Below are positions 1 through 22,382 of a stretch of 64,000 nt of DNA, in pieces. A program made the translations under genes and the position numbers. Source of the stretch: Latrodectus hesperus (Eukaryota; Arthropoda; Arachnida; Araneae; Theridiidae); assembly GCA_037975125.1 (NCBI GenBank), contig CM075860.1, positions 26,434,651 through 26,498,650 of the forward strand. Reading direction: 5' to 3'. Under the pieces are notes generated by a model, which was not told the DNA's origin, made no database searches, and saw only the letters and a program-made list of their open reading frames with translations. How positions within the stretch are numbered: position 1 is the first letter of the stretch; every line of letters begins with the position of its first letter.

Positions 1-82
<82 letters not shown>
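1..82. repeat. (TA)n microsatellite at window edge
   Basis: A perfect AT dinucleotide tract that begins before the window and ends in a short degenerate GTGTATGTGT stretch. It is the first of more than twenty long TA tracts here. Confidence 0.98.
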
Positions 83-86
<4 letters not shown>

Positions 87-1847
87 TGTGTGTATGTGTT
101 GTTAGCGTGTAGTGTTATATTAGTTAATTAAGTTGAAGTATGAGTATTTTTACAAAAAGAAAACATTAATATGCTTAATCTATGAAAGCATTATTTGTTA
201 AATATAAATTATATGTTATTCTCATGGATTTAATTAATTCTTAATTTGTAAAGTTTATTGAAAATTAGAAATAATACTTTTAAAAAGCATAGTTTTATTT
301 TTTTTCTATCTTTTAAATCTTAGATGAAAATGACTCTTGCAGATTATACAGTTTAGAAGTTGATCTCCGAGCAAATAAAGGAAATTTTTAAGAACCTCTA
401 AAAGTTTTTTCACCGACGATCTTCAAAACTTTTTTGTTTTCGAAAGTAATTTCAAGTTTTATCGATTCATTGCTTGATATTTCTCCAAAGCTTATTACGA
501 TAGCAGCGCAACATTTCCTCCTAGAGTAAGATGAAAAACACGTTTAACGCTGAATGCTTGAAAAAGTTCTTTTTCTCGAAAAGTTTTAAATAACAGATTA
601 TTGCCTCAAGATATAGAAATCGAAGCACTTTTAATGTTTAAGAATCTTAATATTAATTTGGGTTTTCTGAAAATGCTGGTTTAATTTGATATCGGTTTTT
701 ATATAAAGTTTTTAAATTTTTTTATATTGAAAACGCCAAATCATGATTACTAGTTAATGTTTAACGTTTTGAAAATTCTTCAATAATCTTACGTTTGAAG
801 TTTAAAATCATTATCACCATTGAATATATTCTATGTAAATCCATACTCATGATTTAATTTATCTTAATTAAAAATAACAAAGAGTATTTTTTAAATTTTA
901 TATTGCAAACAATATCGAACAATTTTACGTTATTTAACCTCATTGTCTTTCATGTTCTAGAAGTCTTATTCCTTTTAATTCGAGAAAAGATTTCAAAATA
1001 TTCAATGTAAATTCTATACTATCTTCATTGTCTTTCGAAGTTTCCTCTGTTATTACAAGCTTCTAGTAAGTTTTTAGTGTATATTCAAGACACATTTTTA
1101 AGTAAATTATTCGGAAATACTCTGTTATTTTCTATTTTGCAGGAAAACAATGTTTTGTGGACTTAAAATTATTTGGTACATCTCATATACATCCTTCTCT
1201 ATTAATAAAAGAAACATGTGTCTCTTTACAAACTGTTATTTGTTGTCTGTTTCCCTTACTGTAATTTAAAAATTCATGCATTCTGTATGAAATATATGCG
1301 GAAAATCATTAATTAAACCCTAAGATTAGTTTAATGTAAATAATCATTTCAAAATAATCGAGAATTAAATATTTGATTAAATTATATTAAACATGTAAAT
1401 TAATTCAAATGATTTCTGGAATTGTTTTGAAATGAGTAAACTCACTCAGTATAAAATAATTATACTAAATATCAATAACATACAAACTTTCATTAATGTT
1501 TTGCTCCGCTTTGAGAAGAATTAAACTTATTAATTTGGGGAAACATGATTCTTATAATATATTTTAAAGCTTCAAAATAACAATGTTTATTTATATGTAT
1601 CAGAAATTAATAAGAAATTACAAATATTATCGTTTAGTATCAACACATATAATCAAAAATTATTCAAAGATTTCAAAAAATTCTTCTTTAGAAGTTAAGT
1701 CAAGATGTATTTTTGTAATATCGAATATTAAAATAGAAACATTATGATTCAAACATAAGGCATTATAATAATATAATTGAAATACGTTATTAAAAACTAA
1801 AAATCATGAACTATAAACACTTGTACAAGAAAGGAATATCATTCGAC
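83..1847. other. AT-rich DNA without a gene
   Basis: No open frame of useful length, no splice-bounded frame and no transposon signature is seen on either strand. Composition is uniformly AT-rich with many poly-A and poly-T runs. I see nothing functional here. Confidence 0.7.
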
Positions 1848-5999
<4,152 letters not shown>

Positions 6000-6019
6000 T
6001 CTATAATGACATCACATGA

Positions 6020-6272
6020 CCTAAATGATTGGTCATTCTCATTATCGGAAGGTAGTGAGAATCCCGGTTAAGCTAAGATCCGTCGTAATAGGTAATGACG
6101 ACTGGAGCACGTTAAAATTGAGTGTAGTCGCAATAGCCTCCAAGTGAAATGATACCTCTAGGTGGTAACAGAATAAGTATTAAGAGTCTTCTGCTTGGTC
6201 TTTGCTTTCAATTCACGAAGATACCGGCTGCTTCTATCTAAATGGTAGAAAATGACTCAGGACAACGTGCAG
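6020..6272 (+). other. candidate 5' exon (UTR plus start codon)
   Basis: This block is clearly more GC-rich than its flanks and ends in a good splice-donor context, GTGCAG|GTAAGC, after 6272. An ATG at 6242-6244 follows an in-frame TAA directly and opens MVENDSGQRA before the donor. A second ATG at 6252 in another frame gives MTQDNVQ to the same donor. No matching downstream exon was recognised, and the peptide is too short to identify. A first exon with a short coding end is one reading; a decayed repeat is the other. The hairpin at 6035-6062 lies at its left end. Confidence 0.25.
6035..6062. repeat. short inverted repeat (hairpin)
   Basis: ATTCTCATTA (6035-6044) pairs with TAGTGAGAAT (6053-6062) over an 8-nt loop, with nine Watson-Crick pairs and one G-T pair. 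It sits at the left edge of the GC-richer block. Confidence 0.55.
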
Positions 6273-7373
6273 GTAAGCATGTTAGCGCAACAATAACAAC
6301 ATGAAGCCTATTCCGTAAAAAAAAAACATTTTATTTTTCCTTGAAAAGTATTGAAATGAAATTTCGTTTTTTTATGACCATTTGTTAGTAGTGAAGTCAA
6401 TGTATGAGAAATTCATCTTCACAAAAGTTCCCATATAAATATTATTTGCTTTTCTCAATTACGATTGCATCTTTCAAAAAGCCAATAAATCGAAACGCTC
6501 TAGATATCGTCTTTTTTAATATCATTATAAGCATAGATTAACCAGAGATTATTTCCTAGATACATCAATTTTCTAAAACCGTTTCAATTTAATGTCCCTT
6601 TTTACAATATTGTCGTAGATATCTGTGCTTGAAATTGTTTTCCTATGTGTTTTTATATATTTCTTCTACATGCTCCATTTCAAGGACTTTAAAATGAGTG
6701 AAAGTTAAATTAAAGATAATTGAAATTAGAGACAGAGAAACTCCACATGATTTGTCCAAAAGGATTCGCGGCTTCAATGTGAGTAAGGGTATTCACCAAA
6801 AGTAGAAGCCTCTTTAGCTATTCTCTGATAATAGACGTCAATTCAAGTTCATTAACCATAATATAAAAATAATCGATGGTAAAAATTCAGAAGCAAATAA
6901 TTGATATGAAGAAGTTCACAAAAAGTACATATATTCCAAACATTTTACCCGTAAATTAGAAATAAAATCTATCATAGTATCTGTGACACTTTCTTTTGGA
7001 CACTCCACTGGTTACTGAATGTTTCGCATATTAAAGGTTTGTAAAAATGAGCCTTTCTTGAATATAGTTGATTTTTTAAATTATCCTTTTTTAAATATTT
7101 GTATTTAAGTTACATTAAAGTATAAGATAAACTAAAAATATCTTGCTATTTTAACTTTGTCATTGAATGAAACAAGAATAAAAATGCGAATTAGGGTATT
7201 ATGTAGTTGAGACACTGGTCACAGTCGAAAGTAAGAATATCAGTCGTTATAAAAACATGCCAACTGCACACATTCATCAATCTAACTCGTATAACTACAA
7301 TAGCCAAGAGTAAGGGACACCTCGAAGAAGCTCACTCGGTCTTCCTTGCTGTACAGCTTTACAGAGGGTTTAT
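6273..7373. other. AT-rich DNA without a recognised gene
   Basis: No supported gene. The last 170 bp (about 7200-7373) are less AT-rich and lead into the mariner remnant, so they may be its 5' non-coding part, but no terminal inverted repeat could be paired. Confidence 0.6.
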
Positions 7374-7882
7374 CAACCTCTAAATTAAGTCGATTAATAT
7401 ATCAAGCGTTTGGGGATGGTGAAGGTACTGCTAGACATTATTTTCATAATTTCAGGTTGGGAGATTTGTTTCTTTGTAAAGTATCTGGTATCAGGTGAAC
7501 TAGTCCTCAATGGACCAAACGGTCTCCAGTCCAACGGTACGGACCAAATGGTACTTGAAGCCATTGTAATGTGTGACACAGGCATTGCAACAGAAAGAAC
7601 CACTCCTGATTCATCGCAAGGGTATACTATTCTTAGCCGATAACACAAAGCCGAATGCCACGTCTTTCAGAATACTATATAGCAACTTTTTTGGGAAAAT
7701 TTGTACCATCCTCCTTATTCTCCTGACCATTCACTATCATATTACAAAAGTTGAGCACTCACGGAATTCTTTACATCCAAACCCCCCAAGTTTTACCTGA
7801 AGAGGATAGCACAGCTGCAGACATGTTGACAAATGATTCTAGATGACAATGGTGATTACTATGACGATGGAGGCGATAGACT
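7374..7882 (+). pseudogene. mariner-type transposase, internally deleted
   Basis: Cut-and-paste DNA transposase remnant. The 5' part (about 7380-7480) reads LIYQAFGDGEGTARHYFHNF then RLGD, which fits the second helix-turn-helix of mariner transposases. A linker-like stretch follows, and near 7570 the sequence jumps to the catalytic half: ALQQKEPLLIHRKGILFL then ADN (second catalytic Asp region), then in another frame YHPPYSPDHSLSYY at about 7708, matching the mariner block SPDLAPSDYHLF that carries the third Asp. The C-terminal signature DDNGDYYDD lies near 7843-7870. The region between the HTH and the second Asp, including the first catalytic Asp, is missing. At least one frameshift and the large deletion make it non-functional. 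Terminal repeats were not found, so element limits are approximate. Confidence 0.75.
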
Positions 7883-9105
7883 AACAATAGACTAAAATGT
7901 CTATACGTCATGTTCTTTTGGTTCATTAAAAACGGCAAGAACTTTCTTGTTTATTTTATATAACATAAAAATTCGTGAAATATAAACGGGATTGGAATGT
8001 ATATATAAACTTTTATAACTGCAATCCACAAAACTATTAAAAAACGAATTAATCATTTATATGATATTTTAATTAACCCCTATCTTATGCATTGTTTATA
8101 CTTTTAAATTGTGGAATGCGTACTTCTTTTACTTGAGAGTTTCAAAAATCTCTGGAGTTATTTTTACCTATTATATCAATTAATTATTAAAAGAATACAA
8201 TGACAACAGTAGTTGTTCTTAAAGATGAGCTTAGAAAATTAATTTTCATGGATTCGATTCAAGCACTTCAGAGAAAACAAGAAAAATAATATGCAAGTTT
8301 CTAACACAAAAATAAGTTAAATGTATCATTAGAGAGCCAAGATGACAGCAGAAAATCTGGCGCTCTCTGGCTTCTAGTTTAGTCTTCTACTTCAATCAAA
8401 GCTAAAAATGTTTGTAATGATTTTGAATCCCATTTAAACTGTCAATAGCAGTCGAATTCACACCCAAGGTCAAAAAGTGTTCCCAAATCGAGAAACAAAC
8501 CAGACAAGTTAAAATTTATTTTATCTATTCTAATCTTTCGTTAAATTAACATTTTTTCATTAAAAAAATTTGAAAAATATTAATTTATTATTTGGCCTCT
8601 TCATATCTCTCTCCATATTTTCAATATACTTAAATTCTTGTATTCTTTTTTACAACATGAAATTATTCGAAACCAAATTTAGTACGTAAATGAAATTGAT
8701 AATAAATATTAGACGTATTCAATAACAAATTTGTAAAGTACGTCACAGAATTAGAAATTTAAAAATAAATTACAAAATTTTTTTATGCTTGACAGAGAAA
8801 TAGAGAAAGAGATAGAAGAAAAAATTTTCTTTCAATCGAAAAAACTTTCTGAGAAAACAATTACATGTTAAACATAAATTATTAAATTATATTCGTACTA
8901 AACCATATTAATTTTCTATAAAAAAGATGAACAATGTTAAAATGTATCATAGAAAATGTAATATAACATTAAATAAGTTTATAAATATTCATATAAAAGC
9001 ATATTGCAAAACCACCTTTCATTTTTAAACTCTATGGAACATCACCATGAGCATTTCAAGTAAAAATATTTTTCTAAATATAATAAAAAAATGGGAATTA
9101 TAAGA
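7883..9105. other. AT-rich DNA without a gene
   Basis: No supported coding sequence. A short imperfect hairpin lies at 8331-8368, and the stretch around 8340-8510 is slightly less AT-rich but carries no recognisable motif. Confidence 0.65.
8331..8368. repeat. imperfect hairpin
   Basis: AGAGAGCC..AGAT pairs with ATCTGG..CTCTCT around an 11-nt loop: about 12 pairs, a one-base bulge on the left arm and a two-base bulge on the right. It is too short for a typical microRNA precursor. Its role is unknown. Confidence 0.45.
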
Positions 9106-9290
9106 GTTGTTGTTGTTGTTGTTGTGGCTTATCCTCCTTTAGGTCCATAAGACCACTGACCCGAAGATAATGTGTAAAAAAAAGGGGGGAAGAATAAAGG
9201 TCCTTCTTGGTGAGCCCCATGCAGTCAAGAATATGTTCAGGGGAGGCCTGTTGGGCTCAGCTATTTGTGCATTATACGAGTAAATCTATG
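9106..9290. repeat. possible (GTT)n-ended retroposon fragment
   Basis: A (GTT) run at 9106-9125 borders about 165 bp of clearly GC-richer sequence. A GTTGTTG end also borders the reverse-oriented SINE at 26619, so this may be a 5'-truncated retroposon in the same orientation. No A box, B box or target duplication was found, so the call is tentative. Confidence 0.3.
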
Positions 9291-11789
9291 AATTCTCAAA
9301 TATTTTAAGCACTTAAAAATGCTAAGTACTAAAACAATAGAAATTATATGATTGGGCAAAAGTAAAATAGAACTAATTTCATTATTTATGTAGAAAAATT
9401 TAACTTTCTCGAATTAAATATTTACAGAACAGTTCCTATTTCATTCAAGCAAAGTGCATTTTTAAGAAAACCATAAAATTTATAATAGTTTTGAGCATTT
9501 CCACCGGTAAAATCTTTTAATAATATATTAATGCTTAATAGATTGAATTCTAAATTCTCATATTTTGTCAAATTTATTCACTAAAATTATTAATATTTGC
9601 TATAGTTTTTAATAAAGCTAATGGATTTTTAAAAAATCATATAAAAATTCCAAAGTAAGATTGCATAAATGCATAGTTATGCATTTATCTTAAACTTCAA
9701 ACTGTCTGCTTCTTTCAGATTGTAATAATTTAGTATAAGTAGTCAAATCTAAATTTTGTGTCTGAATCGGTTAATAATATTGACATTTATGACGATATTT
9801 TCTAGTCAAAACTTCCAGTGAATATTGGTTATGTTAATAAATAATCGTCTTTCCTGTCAAAACTATTCTACTTGCAGAATATATCATCATTAACAAAATG
9901 TTAAGTTTGGAATTATCCTATTTTAAGGTAACAAGAAATTTTCTTAGCAAAAAATACTATTTTTACAATGTGAATATTATCTAATAGAATGTATAGAAAT
10001 AGAGTTTTAATATTCAATAGGGAGATAAATAGATATAAATATATGAGGTATATATATATTTAAGCAGTTTATATATTCATTGCATTTTTAATCAAAATTC
10101 AAATGAATTCGTATATTTGTGTTTGAAATTTTTTTTTTAAAATTCTTGTTAAATATATCAAAGCTTTTTACTGTTCATAGAATATTTGAAATTAAGTAAT
10201 AAAAATTATTCAAAGGTAACAAAAATATAAATGCCAGAAAGTCGAACATATTGGAATATCTTTAAATAATACTCAAAAGTTATGATATTTAAAAAAAATA
10301 TTTTTTTATATTGTGGGAAATATAACGAAAATCGGCAAATAGATTTATTATGCGAAGTAAAAGTCGTTTTATAAATCAAAAACATTTATTTGTTAAAAAT
10401 GAAAAAAACGAGAATAATAAGAAAAATTGCGATGAAATGGATATAAAATAAAATCTTGAAATTTTATTTCTTTTCTGTTTCATAATGGTTTCAAACTAAG
10501 CACATATTTAAAATTGATTTGTATTTCCGCAAATAGTTTAAAAAATAGATATAAAATAACGATATATTCAAATACGATTATTTAATTTATTTGATCGAAT
10601 TACAGAGTCTTATAGATTTATGTGCTTTTATATGAAATACGTTACATAATCCCAATGTTTAACACAGCGGGTATGAGTCATCACTAGAGAAACAAACATT
10701 GATGGATGAAAGCAGGATTCTTCATGTCCTGCTTTTAAACCAGTTATCCTACTGACCTGTAATAAGTATTCTAGAATACGGACATTTTCAAGTCCTGAGC
10801 TATGAAGAAGTTTGAAAATTTTCGCAAAAGTGCTATAAATTAATTGAGATTACATTTTATTAAGATCAAAAAGAAGGATTTGTATTCAAATGGGGAAGGC
10901 AAAAAATAAAAAGGCCATTATTCAACTTAAAATGTTTACATAGCATTCAGACCACTTCAATTAACAACAGTGAAATTATATTCTTTTAGTTGTTAGCTTC
11001 TATTTGTAAGAAAATACATGAGTTTATGCTATTTACGTTTATTCAAAAAAGAAACAAGATTGTAAATTATTCCCATGCATATTTCATATAATAAGTCACA
11101 GATGTGCTAACATAGCAATAGCCTCTATTATTTCATTTGTAAGACACAATATTTTTCTTTGAATATCAAACATCAGATTTTAATGGGAGTAATGATTTTC
11201 TATCTCAAAACCTAAGCCTAATAGCTATATTCAATATTATTTCGAAAGCTATATTTAATTAAGAAGAATTTTATACGAATATTTTCTACAAATTGTCGGG
11301 TTATTGTAAAGAATACGTGTTCTGCGATGTACGTTGTTGATGTTTGGATAACATATCCTGAAAATATCCTCTTGAAAATGTCAATAACAATGATTTTTTA
11401 CGTTATTATGAATGCTGAAAATGCCAACCAGAATTTTTTCTAATAAATTTGATAGGAAATATATGAGACTGGGTTTGGTAGGTATGTCGCTTCATTTCAA
11501 CACAATGTTTGATGAATGTCATTATCATCTCGGCTATAAATACCCCCATAAAATCCTTTGCACCATGTTGATTATGTAGTAGTAGTATTTAAAGACCATT
11601 TTCTTTGTTTATTGTAGCTATTTTTTTTTTGAATATTAGCAAGTGTTATGTTTTTTCATATTTAATTAATTTTATATTTAAATTTTGATCAGCATTAATT
11701 ATTTGTTATAATTTACATTGTATTCACTTCATCATTTATCATTGTGTATTTAACTTTTAAGTTTTCTTCATTCTATTCAATTCTTATTT
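9291..11789. other. AT-rich DNA without a gene
   Basis: No gene found. Two small items: a perfect 9-bp hairpin at 10709-10735 and a TATAAATA motif near 11536 in a locally GC-richer context (GGCTATAAATACCCCC). No open frame follows the TATA-like motif. Confidence 0.65.
10709..10735. repeat. perfect 9-bp hairpin
   Basis: AAAGCAGGA (10709-10717) is the exact reverse complement of TCCTGCTTT (10727-10735), with a 9-nt loop, inside a locally GC-richer stretch (about 10660-10800). No tRNA fold or Pol III box could be fitted around it. Confidence 0.6.
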
Positions 11790-12041
11790 TACACTCATGT
11801 CCATAAATTAAAGATAATTCAGAATCAAACAGAAATTGATCTCAAAAATAAAAAATTCACATGTAGAATTATCACACACATCTTGAAGAATAATATGCAA
11901 ATTACAAGAAACCACCAGATGGCGCCGATAGTACATCACAATGACGAAAGTGTAAGAAAAAGGTATATAAGGAATGATTGCAAAAAAGTAAAATTGGTCA
12001 CAAGCGTTTTAAAAGCCTTTCACTCCAATAACCGCACAGTT

Positions 12042-12922
12042 ATGGCACAAAGGAAGCATTTGGATGATGTTTTAAGTGGTAGAATTATCGGCCGTCTGGA
12101 TTGTGGACGTACCCAGCTGGAAGTATCCGAGGAACTTGGAATCGAGCAGAGTGTCATATCCAGGATTTGGTAACGGTTCCAAGATGTGCTAATGTGAGTA
12201 AGCGTTCATCTCCCATAGTGAAAATTTTGTAAATGTTTTGTTGTTGATCTTATATTTCTGTCAAATTATTAATTTCAAATATTAGAGACCTATTGAAATT
12301 CAGTTTGTTATCAAATCTCGTGCCATTTCTGTCACACCAGATGTATTACGTGATGGAGCTATACCTGATAACCTAAGGTACTGACCAGGTGTTCCATTGC
12401 GTATGTCTATGTCTATGTGAGTAGGCGTTACAGCACAGGTCGCCTCCGAGTTACAATGCTGAATGAGGACCGGTATTTGGCAGTTACTGCCAAAAGAAAC
12501 AAACGGAGCACAACACCAAACCTGTTTCGTCAGCTCTATTCAGCTACCGGTACGACAGTTTCAAGGCAGACCGTGTAGAGACGCTTAGAGCACATTGGTC
12601 TATATGCTCGTAGGCCTTTCAGATTTGTTACACTTATCGCAAGTCACTCTCGCCAGTGATTAGCCTAGAGTAGAGAGCATGCATTGTGATCAGCGCAACA
12701 GTGGTCTTGTGTAATGTTTTCCGACGAGTCCAAGTTTAGTTTGGAGAGCAAGTGTGGGACATGCTTGGCCAACAAATTGCAGCTCGTCAACCCCCTCCCA
12801 CATGTCTACCGGAACTTTGGAGAGCACTGTTTGATGAATGGTGTAATATCCCCCAATATCAGATCGATAATTTGACAGCATGCCTAGGGATTGCATCGTA
12901 TGGGGGCCATACTATTTATTAA
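12042..12922 (+). pseudogene. Tc1-type transposase pseudogene
   Basis: The start is taken at MAQRKHLDDVLSGRIIGRLD (12042), which matches the N-terminal helix-turn-helix of Tc1-type transposases and the same start in the second copy. The frame ends with a stop after SRIW (about 12173). A 223-bp insertion (12207-12429) splits the next conserved part. Coding similarity then resumes (AVTAKRN, then the Thr-Val-Ser-Arg-Gln-Thr-Val HTH block and the first catalytic block FSDESKFSLESKCG at about 12720-12750). It jumps straight to MLGQQIAARQPPPTCLPEL and DEWCNIPQYQIDNL near the C-terminus. The stretch that should carry the second Asp and the Glu is deleted at about 12755. Non-functional: insertion, stops and loss of two catalytic residues. 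Confidence 0.85.
12207..12429. mobile_element. 223-bp insertion in the Tc1 element, 15-bp target repeat
   Basis: ATGTGAGTARGCGTT occurs at 12192-12206 and again at 12415-12429 with one difference, exactly where Tc1-family coding sequence is interrupted. The second copy continues the transposase reading. The sequence between has no A/B boxes and no inverted ends. It contains a 31-codon open stretch (RPIEIQFVIKSRAISV...) ending TGA at about 12382 that I do not recognise. The flanking repeat length suits target-primed insertion of an RNA-derived sequence. Confidence 0.6.
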
Positions 12923-13144
12923 TCCTCATACCAACTATGTTACATTGGTTTTGGAAATAGTTTCTTTTTTGAAATTTGCTCTAGGGAGTAAAAATTACAT
13001 TTTTTATTAATGATGTCTAATATATATCATCTTTTTGCTCTTTACTTTTTGTTTAAAAAAATGGACTTTTCATATAAGTCTCATTTGTTTTGTTTCTGTC
13101 TTTGCCTGCACTTGCATTATCCTTAATTTAGAAACACGAGTGTA

Positions 13145-16450
<3,306 letters not shown>

Positions 16451-17069
16451 CATATGTTTACAAATCATTAAAGCATCATTAAAGAAATTCAGCATGACAT
16501 GCACGTAAAAATATATTTCAGATTTACATAGCATATATGCAGAGCAGATGGTGCTAGTGACATACACATAAACTACGTGATTAGTTTTGTGCTGGGTTCT
16601 TAAAAATGTGTTTAAACGTTTTTTTCTTCACTGAAAAACAACTATTATTTTGCAATGAATAAAAAGGAGAACTATCCACCAACTCCGGTGTGACTTTGGT
16701 CAATGTCAAAATATTGTGGTTTATTCTATCGCACTATTGCAATTCGCATTGTTTGAAATATAATAATTGGCAGCAGAATATGTAGACTTGTAGAAGTCAT
16801 ACAATATCATTCTGTACATATTAATAATTGTGATATGCTGTTCAAATGACTTTAAGTAGTATCGTCCTGAAATGAACAAATCATAAATTTAGAAATCGGG
16901 TTGATTGCAAAGCAAAAGATTCTATTGTTTTCAAAGATATTTATGGAAGTGTGAATTTCTAAAAATATTCATGAAATACATGCTATTTGGTTAAGAATGA
17001 ACCTAAACTTGGAAAAGGCATTCTATTATTTTTAGAAGCTGGTCTCATAATACCTATAAATTATAAAAG

Positions 17070-17071
<2 letters not shown>
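16451..17071. other. AT-rich DNA without a gene
   Basis: Nothing recognised in about 620 bp. A slightly GC-richer patch lies near 16670-16750, without motif. Confidence 0.65.
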
Positions 17072-17156
<85 letters not shown>

Positions 17157-17176
17157 TGTGTGTGTGTGTGTGTGTG
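17072..17176. repeat. compound (TA)n(TG)n microsatellite with a G slip
   Basis: TA repeats switch to TG at about 17118. Sixteen TG units are followed by one extra G at 17150, then TG resumes to about 17176. The microsatellite at 50238-50355 has almost the same design. Confidence 0.97.

Positions 17177-18879
<1,703 letters not shown>

Positions 18880-18960
<81 letters not shown>
18880..18960. repeat. (TA)n microsatellite
   Basis: Pure TA tract of about 80 bp. Confidence 0.97.
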
Positions 18961-18963
<3 letters not shown>

Positions 18964-19556
18964 CTCAAAATGGAGTGGAAAACCAACTTATGATGACCTG
19001 TATTATGATTGTTCTGAAGTTAAAACTAGATTTCTTAAAATCTTAATTACGTGAAAAAAATTCATAAATTTAATTAAGAAATCAAGTTAAAACTTTTACG
19101 CTAAATATAAAGGAGCTTTATTATGTCTTTTAAAGTGAAACCATAAGATTTTTGAAAACGACTAAGCATTTTATTAAAACATTTAGTGGTGTTATTGTAT
19201 AATTATTCAATAAAATTTTCTTTTATATTTTCACTATTAAATTCGTTAATTCAATAACTTATAATTAGTGTAATAAAATAAAATAAAGAAAATTTTAATG
19301 AATGACAAACTAAATGTTTTTCTTACATTTGTTTCACATTTTGTATTTTCCTTATTTAAATTTAACAGTCCAACGTTGTTTTTAGAATATATTAGATATC
19401 ATAACAGTTTAAAGTTATTGTCTAATTTCGGTCATCTTCAGTTCATGCACTGTGCAAAGTTGTTTTAATGGGATATTAGGTATTGCCTTAGCTTCCACAC
19501 AGAAAAAAAATCTTGAATATTCCCAAGCAACTACGCTAATAGTCTTATAAATGCAA
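18961..19556. other. AT-rich DNA without a gene
   Basis: Nothing recognised. Confidence 0.65.
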
Positions 19557-19590
19557 ATATCTATCTATCTATATATATATAGATAGATAC

Positions 19591-19648
<58 letters not shown>

Positions 19649-19675
19649 CATATAATGCATATGTATACACATATA
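19557..19675. repeat. palindromic (TATC)/(GATA) block plus (TA)n
   Basis: TATCTATCTATCTA, a short TA core and TAGATAGATA form a nearly perfect palindrome at 19559-19589. A TA tract to 19644 and CATA-type units follow. The palindrome could fold as a hairpin. Confidence 0.9.

Positions 19676-22382
<2,707 letters not shown>

Larger units (their letters stand above)
11792..13142 (+). mobile_element. Tc1-type DNA transposon, degenerate, with both ends
   Basis: The left end starts CACTCATGTCCATAAATTAA and the right end, reverse-complemented, starts CACTCGTGTTTCTAAATTAA. They are imperfect terminal inverted repeats of about 30 bp. TA dinucleotides flank both (11790-11791 and 13143-13144), as expected for Tc1/mariner target duplication. 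The 1351-bp length is close to a full Tc1 element only because a 223-bp insertion and an internal deletion nearly cancel. A second member of the same family lies on the minus strand at 41793-43861 with matching ends and 5' leader. Confidence 0.88.

Noticed and set aside
10660..10800. tRNA or tRNA-SINE on the minus strand around the 9-bp hairpin
   Set aside because: A weak A-box-like word is present but there is no B box and no cloverleaf can be drawn.
11532..11550. TATA-box promoter (GGCTATAAATACCCCC)
   Set aside because: No open frame, exon or conserved downstream element follows, and TATAAATA is common in such AT-rich DNA.
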